Shown here: positions 1-6,000 of the stretch, piece by piece
Layout: each line of letters starts with the position of its first letter
Position numbering within the stretch: the stretch's first letter is position 1
NCBI GenBank assembly: GCA_947471105.1
Contig: CANIYB010000134.1
Coordinates: forward strand, 1-6,858
Direction: 5' to 3'
Source of the DNA: Cytophagaceae bacterium
GTDB lineage: Bacteria; Bacteroidota; Bacteroidia; Cytophagales; Spirosomataceae
Length of the DNA: 6,858 nt
Translations under genes and position numbers: made by a program
Notes under the pieces: generated by a model
The model's input: only the letters and a program-made list of their open reading frames with translations
The model's database searches: none
What the model was told of the DNA's origin: nothing

Positions 1-88
1 AAGAAAATTGTCATTATCCTTGTCTTGAATGCTAATTCTTCGATACCATGATTTAAACATGGCACCTCTTCTTTATTTCTATCAACAC

Positions 89-98
89 GTCAAAGAAC
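89..98 (-). promoter_or_regulatory. boxA-like antitermination motif
   Basis: The minus strand reads GTTCTTTGAC, close to the E. coli rrn boxA core TGCTCTTTAACA. It lies 59-68 nt after the end of the leader hairpin. In rRNA operons boxA RNA binds NusB and NusE (ribosomal protein S10) and protects the untranslated transcript from Rho. Its function here depends on the rRNA-leader reading of this end of the window. Confidence 0.45.
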
Positions 99-156
99 TC
101 TTTAAACTCGAAAATTAATTTCGTTATTTCTAACCGTTTAATCCTCTCGTCTATGC

Positions 157-176
157 GCTAGCTGCGTTTAGCTAGC
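157..176 (-). other. leader hairpin (7-bp perfect stem, 6-nt loop)
   Basis: GCTAGCT (157-163) and AGCTAGC (170-176) are perfect inverted repeats around a 6-nt loop. On the minus strand the hairpin sits close to the predicted 5' end of the leftward transcript, upstream of the boxA-like motif. No T-run follows on either side, so it is not a terminator. A hairpin before boxA is reminiscent of boxB in E. coli rrn leaders, but the sequence itself is not a recognised element. Confidence 0.5.
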
Positions 177-187
177 AATTGGGAGTG

Positions 188-219
188 CAAAGATGTAGGA
201 TTAAATTTAAAATAGCAAA
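188..219 (-). promoter_or_regulatory. Bacteroidota-type promoter firing leftward
   Basis: On the minus strand a TTTG (219-216) is followed after 20 nt by CATCTTTG (195-188). The Bacteroidota primary-sigma consensus is TTG, then 19-21 nt, then TAnnTTTG, so there is one mismatch in the -7 box and the spacing is right. Transcription would start near position 182. The DNA upstream (about 230-250) is A/T-rich, as expected of an UP element at a strong promoter. It fits a promoter for the presumed rRNA operon to the left. Confidence 0.5.
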
Positions 220-337
220 CGTAGGCCTAATCTTTTTCTAATAATTTCCACTTGATTAGTAAATGAAGCAGCTAATCAACTGAATATCAAAGAATAAAAA
301 ACGAAAATAAATTGAAAAAAAATTAAGGATTTCTTTT
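220..337. other. intergenic spacer with an 8-bp inverted repeat, no gene seen
   Basis: This A/T-rich spacer lies between the end of pruA and the leftward promoter. No open frame of useful length was seen. It contains the palindrome TAGGCCTA (222-229) and a perfect inverted repeat, TTGATTAG (252-259) and CTAATCAA (272-279), separated by 12 nt. It also has long A-runs near 296-325. The inverted repeat is not followed by a T-run in either direction, so a protein-binding site upstream of the rRNA-like promoter is more likely than a terminator. That role is inference. Confidence 0.4.
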
Positions 338-362
338 AAAAATAAGTCTTATGGCTATTTTT
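338..362 (-). terminator. weak A/T-only terminator candidate at the 3' end of pruA
   Basis: AAAAATA (338-344) and TATTTTT (356-362) are perfect inverted repeats that include the pruA stop codon. A smaller ATAAG/CTTAT repeat (342-352) lies inside. Leftward transcription would end the stem in T-rich RNA, and another run of eight T on the minus strand follows near 313-320. The stem has no G-C pairs, so it would be weak. It is the only terminator-like structure at the end of this gene. Confidence 0.22.
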
Positions 363-1983
363 CTAAGAATGGATAACGGAAATCCGTCGGCGAAACAAAC
401 ACTTCTTTGATCGTTCGAGGAGAAACCCAACGCAATAAATTCAAGTAAGACCCCGCCTTATCATTCGTGCCAGATGCCCGCGCCCCACCAAAAGGTTGTT
501 GGCCCACCACCGCACCCGTACACTTATCATTTAAATATAAATTTCCCGCCGCATGCATTAAGGCCAACTTCGCCTCCTCCATCGCATAGGAATCCTGAGC
601 AAAAATCGCACCCGTCAATGCATAGGCTGATGTCTCATCAACCATTTTCAAAGTCTTCGCCCAATCCTTGTCTTCATATATATATATAGTCAGCACAGGA
701 CCAAAAATTTCCTCCACCATGGTTCTCGATTTTGGATCAGTCGTCAACAAGATCGTTGGCTCCACAAAGTACCCCTTCGTATCATCACTCCCACCCCCGG
801 CAAAAATGCTAACCGCCGAGTCTTTTTTAGCATCCGCTATAAATGAAGTAATCTTAGCAAACGCTTTGGCATCTATCACCGCATTCACAAAATTACCAAA
901 GTCCTCCGTTCCTCCCATTTGAATCGCTGCCAAATCCTCCCGCAAATATTCCGCCACCTGCGGCCATATCGATTTAGGTACATATGCCCGCGATGCTGCA
1001 GAACATTTTTGACCCTGATACTCAAAAGCTCCTCTGATTAAACCCACAGCCAAGGCTTTCGGATCAGCCGATGCATGTGCAACGACAAAATCTTTGCCGC
1101 CCGTTTCACCCACAATCCTAGGATACGATTTATAGGTAGATATATTATTCCCAATATTCTTCCAAATCGTTTGAAAAACTGCCGTAGACCCCGTAAAATG
1201 AACCCCAGCAAAATCTCGATGAGAAAACACGACCTCCCCAGCTTCCGGCCCATCCGCAAAAACCAAATTAATCACCCCAGCCGGCAATCCCGCCTCCTCC
1301 AAAATTTCCATCAACAAACCCGCCGAATAAACCTGCGAAGGCGACGGCTTCCAAACAACCGTATTCCCCATCAAAGCTGGGGCCGCCGGTAAATTTCCGG
1401 CAATAGCGGTAAAATTAAAGGGCGTCAACGCGTACACAAATCCCTCCAAGGCCCTGTACTCCACTCGATTCCACACACCTGGCGAAGAAATCGGCTGATC
1501 TGAAAATATCTGCGAGGCAAAATGCACATTGAATCGTAAAAAATCTACCCACTCACATGCCGCATCAATCTCTGCTTGATATGCATTTTTCGACTGCCCC
1601 AACATCGTTCTCGCGTTCAATTGCATTCGATATTTAGTCGCCGAAAGTTCAGCCGCTTTTAAAAAAATCGCTGCTCTCCTTTCCCATGGCATTGCCGACC
1701 AGGCTGCATGCGCACTCAACGCAGCGTCAATCGCCTCAGAAACTTCTTTCTTTCCCCCCTCATAATAATAACCCAAAATATGCTGATGGTCATGTGGGCA
1801 ACTCATGGAAGTTTTTCGAGAACCCCGAACGTCCTTCCCACCAATCCGCATAGAAATATCAATTTGCTGACCCCTTAATTCCGAGATCGTTTCTTGTAAA
1901 CGATTTCGCTCTGCACTACCCCATGCATATGAAAAAGTGGGCTCATTTATTGGGACAGGATTATTGAAAAAACCAGTAGACAT
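355..1983 (-). CDS. pruA: L-glutamate gamma-semialdehyde dehydrogenase (1-pyrroline-5-carboxylate dehydrogenase)
   Basis: This cytosolic aldehyde dehydrogenase oxidises L-glutamate gamma-semialdehyde, in equilibrium with pyrroline-5-carboxylate, to glutamate with NAD+. That is the second step of proline catabolism after proline dehydrogenase. The 542-residue protein is full length for the stand-alone P5C dehydrogenase family (ALDH4A1-like), not a PutA fusion. Visible landmarks are PFNFTAIAGN with the oxyanion Asn190, VVWKPS with the NAD-binding Lys212, the Rossmann turn GSTAVF (265-270), VGETGGKD with general base Glu293, GQKCSA with catalytic Cys327, EEIFGPV (424-430), and the aldehyde-anchor loop PFGGARASGTNDKAG (497-511). 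The ATG at 1983 gives the usual GFFNNPVPxNEP N-terminus. A proline dehydrogenase gene is not in the window, so the substrate is presumably supplied by a gene elsewhere. A near-consensus promoter lies 30-59 nt upstream. One oddity is an (AT) dinucleotide run in codons for IYIY (residues 433-436). The function is very secure. Confidence 0.97.
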   Translation of the reverse strand: MSTGFFNNPVPINEPTFSYAWGSAERNRLQETISELRGQQIDISMRIGGKDVRGSRKTSMSCPHDHQHILGYYYEGGKKEVSEAIDAALSAHAAWSAMPWERRAAIFLKAAELSATKYRMQLNARTMLGQSKNAYQAEIDAACEWVDFLRFNVHFASQIFSDQPISSPGVWNRVEYRALEGFVYALTPFNFTAIAGNLPAAPALMGNTVVWKPSPSQVYSAGLLMEILEEAGLPAGVINLVFADGPEAGEVVFSHRDFAGVHFTGSTAVFQTIWKNIGNNISTYKSYPRIVGETGGKDFVVAHASADPKALAVGLIRGAFEYQGQKCSAASRAYVPKSIWPQVAEYLREDLAAIQMGGTEDFGNFVNAVIDAKAFAKITSFIADAKKDSAVSIFAGGGSDDTKGYFVEPTILLTTDPKSRTMVEEIFGPVLTIYIYEDKDWAKTLKMVDETSAYALTGAIFAQDSYAMEEAKLALMHAAGNLYLNDKCTGAVVGQQPFGGARASGTNDKAGSYLNLLRWVSPRTIKEVFVSPTDFRYPFLEK

Positions 1984-2012
1984 ATTATTTTTTGTTTGTT
2001 GAAATGTAACGC

Positions 2013-2042
2013 CAAATTAAACCTTTTATAAGTAATTTTCAA
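2013..2042 (-). promoter_or_regulatory. likely pruA promoter overlapping the end of the upstream gene
   Basis: On the minus strand TTG (2042-2040) is followed after exactly 19 nt by TTAATTTG (2020-2013). That is one mismatch from the Bacteroidota TTG-N19-TAnnTTTG form. The -33 element overlaps the stop codon of the helix-hairpin-helix gene. Transcription would begin near 2007 and leave a leader of about 24 nt before the pruA ATG. This suggests that pruA can be transcribed independently even though it is co-directional with its upstream neighbour. Confidence 0.4.
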
Positions 2043-2755
2043 GGCTCATAGGAAAGGTATGGTTTTAATCGTGTCCAAATGCTCAAATCCAAGCCATGAA
2101 TTTTCTCCAATTCTTCATAACTCGATATATAAGGATGCTGCTTTCTATAGGTTAAAAATAATTTAACTTGTGCATAAGGTAAATAAGGGTGCCTGAACTC
2201 ATTCCATGCCAATTGGTTCACTCGCAAAGTCCGAAAAACTCCGGCGCCAATTTTCAAATGTGATTTATTTTCTTCCACCCACACAGAATCCAACCCATAT
2301 ACTTCCTTGAGTTGCATTACCGCATTAAACCCACCTAAGCGTTGGCGATATGCCAAAATCCGTTTAGCAAAGCCCGGCCCAATCCCTTTTAAACCTACCC
2401 AAGCAACCGAATCTGCCATATTGATATCCAAAGTCCAATGTTGATTTTGCGCCAACTTCCTAACATACCTAGGAAAAATACGTCCTTTGAAATTGCTCAT
2501 AGACCCAGCCCTCCGCTCCCATTTTTTATGTACAGGATAATTCGTCCATTCTCGCTGCTTAGGCATTTTGACCAAAGCAGAATTCCAAACCTTAGGCTGA
2601 AATGAAATGGCCAATTTTACCCCCTCTATATATCGATACCCATAGGAAGCCAGCACATAAACCAATAAAAGCAAAAACAAAGAATACATTCCATTAATAT
2701 CACTTTGAGAAAAGCCGAAAACAAACCTCAAGTAGTAGTGGATTTTAGCGCGCAT
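2039..2755 (-). CDS. membrane-anchored helix-hairpin-helix (ComEA-like) protein
   Basis: This is a 238-residue protein with a short basic N-terminus and one hydrophobic segment (about residues 23-41, MYSLFLLLLVYVLASYGYRY). A basic linker of about 65 residues and helix-hairpin-helix units follow. The first unit is clear (about 108-170): LDIN, then GLKGIGPGFAKRILAYRQRLGGF, then QLKEVYGL, with the GIGP hairpin typical of sequence-independent DNA backbone contact. A second, degenerate unit covers about 178-235 (LPYAQVKLFLTYRK, IHGL). The family resembles ComEA, the DNA receptor in competence, and Bacteroidota genomes often carry such proteins annotated only as helix-hairpin-helix proteins. Topology suggests the HhH domain faces away from the cytoplasm, but this depends on the N-terminal signal and is inference. 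No comE-type neighbours are present, so a role in DNA uptake is unproven. The ATG at 2755 is the start that keeps the membrane segment near the N-terminus. No clear promoter is visible upstream. Confidence 0.85.
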   Translation of the reverse strand: MRAKIHYYLRFVFGFSQSDINGMYSLFLLLLVYVLASYGYRYIEGVKLAISFQPKVWNSALVKMPKQREWTNYPVHKKWERRAGSMSNFKGRIFPRYVRKLAQNQHWTLDINMADSVAWVGLKGIGPGFAKRILAYRQRLGGFNAVMQLKEVYGLDSVWVEENKSHLKIGAGVFRTLRVNQLAWNEFRHPYLPYAQVKLFLTYRKQHPYISSYEELEKIHGLDLSIWTRLKPYLSYEP

Positions 2756-2779
2756 AATTTTAAATGGTTAGGTTTATCT

Positions 2780-2821
2780 GCCTTTTTGAAAGGCATAAAT
2801 CCAATTTGGATATTTTTTTTT
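2780..2821 (+). terminator. tandem inverted repeats followed by T9, terminator-like on the plus strand
   Basis: Two hairpins lie side by side: GCCTTT/AAAGGC (2780-2794, loop TTG) and ATCCAA/TTGGAT (2799-2811, one central base). A run of nine T follows (2813-2821). In the plus direction this resembles an intrinsic terminator, yet no plus-strand gene lies upstream in the window. Other readings are an operator between the divergent genes, or an A/T-rich UP element immediately before the rpoB promoter. It could also be the leftover terminator of a gene that once preceded rpoB. On the minus strand it lies in the region upstream of the helix-hairpin-helix gene start. Confidence 0.4.
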
Positions 2822-2829
2822 ACATATAG

Positions 2830-2859
2830 TTGACTTTCAAAAAATTATCAGTAATTTTG
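2830..2859 (+). promoter_or_regulatory. rpoB promoter (Bacteroidota primary-sigma type)
   Basis: TTG (2830-2832) is followed after 19 nt by TAATTTTG (2852-2859), an exact match to the TTG-N19-TAnnTTTG form. A T-rich tract precedes it (2812-2821). Transcription would start around 2864-2866. It is the best promoter match in the window and means that rpoB can be transcribed on its own, which agrees with the divergent gene upstream. Confidence 0.7.
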
Positions 2860-2900
2860 CAGGCTATTTTAGGATACAAACCTTCGGGACTATCCGAGAA

Positions 2901-2996
2901 ATGATTTCTGAAACACAAATCTCTTATCGTAGGGGAGGCGCAAAGGGAATTCATTTTTATCATCTACGAGGCATTCAGCTTTTAATTTTCGCTTGA
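2901..2996 (+). CDS. possible 31-residue leader peptide upstream of rpoB
   Basis: An ATG at 2901 opens a 31-codon frame ending at TGA 2994-2996. The peptide begins MISETQISYRRGG and ends in a hydrophobic stretch, IQLLIFA. GAGAA precedes the ATG, but it is paired in stem P1 of the leader. The stop codon lies at the loop of hairpin P3, so a ribosome terminating there would cover that hairpin. Nothing in the peptide matches a family I know, and a frame of this length can occur by chance, especially in a segment that may be a structured RNA. It is recorded because of its position between the promoter and the attenuator-like hairpin. Confidence 0.2.
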   Translation: MISETQISYRRGGAKGIHFYHLRGIQLLIFA

Positions 2997-3012
2997 AAAA
3001 GCGAGAAACTGT

Positions 3013-3031
3013 GCCCAGTTGGGCCTTTTTT
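3013..3031 (+). terminator. attenuator-like intrinsic terminator just before rpoB
   Basis: GCCC (3013-3016) pairs with GGGC (3021-3024) around loop AGTT, and CC plus six T follow (3026-3031). The stem is only 4 bp but entirely G-C. It lies inside the rpoB leader, 26 nt before the TTG start. An alternative hairpin, AACTG (3007-3011) with CAGTT (3016-3020), uses overlapping bases and cannot coexist with it. Such a pair of exclusive stems is the layout of transcription attenuators. The stem is short, so substantial read-through is expected, as needed for an essential gene. Confidence 0.4.
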
Positions 3032-3057
3032 CAATTTAATTTAAAACGTATAAAGCC

Positions 3058-6000
3058 TTGAGTAACATCACTGCCACCGGAAGACATAGCTTTGCGAAAA
3101 CGCAATCTGTGATCAATTATCCAGATTTTCTGGATATCCAAATCAAATCCTTCCAGGATTTTTTCCAGTTAGAAACAGCTGCAGAGAATCGGACCGACGA
3201 AGGTTTATTTAAAGTATTTGCCGAAAATTTTCCGATCGCGGATTCGCGTGAGAACTTCGTGCTTTCATTTGTTGATTATTCAGTAGATCCACCGAAATAT
3301 TCGGTAGATGAATGCATCGACCGAGGATTGACGTATTCGGTACCTTTAAAAGCCAAGTTGCGTTTGATCTGTAATGACACGGACAACGAGGATTTCCAAA
3401 CCATTGAACAAGAAGTGTTCTTGGGTAACATCCCTTATATGACTGAGCGTGGATCATTCGTGATCAATGGCGCTGAGCGTGTAATTGTATCCCAGCTACA
3501 TCGTTCACCAGGTGTGTTCTTTGCACAATCAAAGCATACGAACGGAACAAAATTGTATTCGGCACGTATCATTCCGTTCAAGGGATCTTGGATTGAATTT
3601 GCGACAGACGTTAATAACGTCATGTATGCATACATTGACCGTAAGAAAAAGTTCCCAGTAACCGTGTTGCTACGTGCGATTGGATACGGAAATGACAAAG
3701 ACATTTTAGATCTTTTCGGCTTAGCTGAGGAATTAAATGTGGATAAGAAAACATTGAAGTCGACTGTAGGTCGCCGACTTGCTGCTAGGGTTTTGAAAAC
3801 ATGGCAAGAAGACTTCGTAGATGAGGATACTGGTGAGGTGGTTTCTATTGACAGAAATGAAATTTTAATCGAGCGTGATACGGTTATTACGGAGAACGAA
3901 ATTGAAACGATTTTAGATTCGGGTTCAAGCACCATCATTCTTCATAAGGACGATGTCAACGTATCTGATTATAACATCATATATAATACCTTGCAAAAAG
4001 ATACTTCAAACTCTGAAAAAGAGGCGGTTGAAGTAATCTACAAGCAATTACGTAATACGGATGCTCCCGATGAGCAAACGGCTCGTGACATCATTCAAAA
4101 CTTGTTCTTCTCGGACAAGCGTTATGATTTAGGGGAAGTTGGTCGTTACCGTATCAACAAAAAATTAGGTCATGATATTCCGATGGAGGTTAAAGTTTTA
4201 ACCAAAGAGGACATCATATCCATCGTAAAATACTTGATCGGTTTGATCAATTCACGTGCGGTTGTGGATGATATTGACCACTTATCTAATCGTCGTGTTC
4301 GTACGGTAGGTGAGCAACTATATGCTCAGTTTGGAGTTGGACTAGCACGTATGGCTCGTACCATCAAAGAGCGAATGAACGTACGTGATAATGAGGACTT
4401 TAAGCCGGTGGATTTGATTAATGCCCGTACTTTATCGTCTGTTATTAACTCATTCTTTGGAACAAATCAGTTATCTCAATTCATGGATCAAACGAATCCA
4501 TTGGCTGAGATTACGCACAAGCGCCGTATGTCGGCACTAGGACCTGGTGGACTTTCACGTGAAAGAGCTGGTTTCGAGGTTCGTGACGTTCACTACACGC
4601 ACTACGGTCGTCTTTGTACGATTGAAACACCAGAGGGACCGAACATCGGTTTGATTTCTTCTCTTTGTGTGCATGCGAAAGTGAATTCAATGGGATTCAT
4701 CGAAACTCCATACCGTATTATTGACGGAGGAAAAGTAGATATTACGACGCACGTTGAATATTTAACGGCTGAGGAAGAAGATGGTAAAAACATCGTTCAG
4801 GCAAATGCCATGATTGATAAAACGGGTAAATTCTTATCAGAACGCGTTAAGGCGCGTTTTGAGGGAGATTTTCCATTGGTAAATCCAGCAGATGCACAAT
4901 TCATGGACGTAGCGCCTAACCAAATTGTTTCGGTAGCGGCTTCTATGATTCCATTCTTGGAGCATGATGATGCAAACCGTGCCTTGATGGGATCCAACAT
5001 GCAGCGCCAAGCGGTGCCATTGTTGCGCCCAGAAGCACCGATCGTAGGAACAGGTTTAGAGCATCGTGTAGCGATTGACTCACGTACTTTGGTGGTTGCT
5101 GAAGGAACGGGAGTTGTAGAATATGTAGATGCTTTACGTATCGTAGTTAATTATGATCAAACTGAATCTGAAAAATTAATCAGTTTCAGTGGTTCTACTA
5201 AGGAATACAATTTGATTAAATTCCGTAGAACGAATCAGGATACGACGATCAACTTAAAACCGATTGTTTTCAAAGGAGATAAGGTATCAAAAGGACAAGC
5301 GCTTTGCGAGGGTTATGCAACTCAAGCGGGTGAATTAGCCTTAGGACGTAATATGAAAGTGGCGTTCATGCCATGGCAAGGATATAACTTTGAGGATGCG
5401 ATTGTGATCTCAGAGAAAGTAGTTCGCGATGACATCTTTACTTCAATCCACATTGAGGAATTTGAATTAGAGGTGCGTGATACAAAACGTGGTGAGGAAG
5501 AATTAACTTCTGAAATTCCAAACGTTTCGGAAGAAACGGTACGTAACCTTGATGAAAATGGAGTAGTACGTGTAGGATCTGATGTAAAAGAGGGAGATAT
5601 CTTGATTGGTAAAATTACGCCAAAAGGAGAGTCTGATCCGACACCAGAAGAGAAATTATTACGTGCCATCTTTGGTGACAAAGCGGGTGATGTAAAAGAT
5701 GCTTCTAAAAAAGCGCCACCATCGTTAAAAGGTGTGGTCATCGACACTAAATTATTTGCTCGTCCTAAAAAGGATAAAGAAGAGCGTGATAAGTCGAAGG
5801 CTGAATTAAAGAAAGTGATGAAAGTATATGGCAAGGACCTATTGGAAATTCGCCGCATCATGATCGAAAAGACCGTTGCTTTATTAGCTGGAAAAACATG
5901 TGGGGGTATTCGCCATAAGTTTGGAACAGTGATCGTGGAGAAAGGTGTGAAATTCACTGCTAAGAATATTGAGGAATTATTATTCCCTGAGAAAAATATG

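Larger units (their letters stand above)
1..182 (-). promoter_or_regulatory. candidate 5' leader of a ribosomal RNA operon (16S rRNA expected beyond the left edge)
   Basis: Read leftward, this stretch starts just after a promoter-like pair (188-219). It continues through a perfect 7-bp hairpin (157-176) and then a boxA-like GTTCTTTGAC (89-98), followed by an A/G-rich stretch and about 60 nt up to the edge. A promoter, a hairpin and then a boxA motif about 90-100 nt before the mature RNA is the usual order in bacterial rRNA leaders, where boxA recruits the NusB/NusE antitermination complex. GTTCTTTGA-like boxA sequences upstream of 16S are, from memory, common in Bacteroidota. No 16S sequence lies inside the window, so this is inference. 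The alternative is a protein gene starting at ATG 60 on the minus strand (first residues MFKSWYRRIS). It has an AGAGGTG stretch just upstream and stays open for 20 codons to the edge, but I recognise no family in it and favour the rRNA reading. Confidence 0.5.
2865..3057 (+). ncRNA. structured 5' leader of rpoB, candidate cis-regulatory RNA
   Basis: The predicted untranslated leader of about 193 nt can form a series of local stems. P1 pairs 2867-2876 with 2891-2900 around GGATA/TATCC and is capped by an inner CC-TTCG-GG tetraloop hairpin (2881-2888). P2 pairs TCGTAG (2927-2932) with CTACGA (2964-2969). P3 is a 9-bp stem, 2986-2994 with 2999-3007, closed by a GAAA (GNRA-type) loop. P4 is GCCC/GGGC (3013-3024) with T6 after it. 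P1 would begin almost at the transcript's first base. Two stable tetraloop types and a terminator-like end argue for a functional RNA. I do not recognise an Rfam family. Possible ligands or binding proteins cannot be read from the sequence. Confidence 0.45.

Noticed and set aside
1..60. Partial protein gene on the minus strand beginning at the ATG ending at position 60, with AGAGGTG upstream
   Set aside because: Only 20 codons are visible and they match nothing I know. The promoter, hairpin and boxA-like motif upstream fit an rRNA leader better. It is not fully excluded.
53..157. A 34-codon stop-bounded frame on the minus strand reading through the boxA-like region to a TAA
   Set aside because: It has no ATG, and the frame is short enough to be chance in A/T-rich DNA.
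474..1392. Open frames on the plus strand, and one on the minus strand in another frame (1038-1259), within the pruA region
   Set aside because: They overlap a full-length, strongly conserved dehydrogenase and give low-complexity Pro/Arg/His- or basic-rich translations with no recognisable domains. They are shadows of pruA.
2756..2860. A promoter for the helix-hairpin-helix gene on the minus strand
   Set aside because: I looked for TTG plus TAnnTTTG at 19-21 nt spacing and found no acceptable pair. A TAATTTTTTG stretch has the wrong layout.
2756..3057. A remnant of rplL or a tRNA gene in the gap before rpoB
   Set aside because: No L7/L12 C-terminal motif was found in the plus frames, and the stems do not assemble into a tRNA cloverleaf.
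3117..3125. TTATCCAGA resembling a DnaA box (TTATCCACA)
   Set aside because: It is a single imperfect match inside conserved rpoB codons, with no further boxes nearby.
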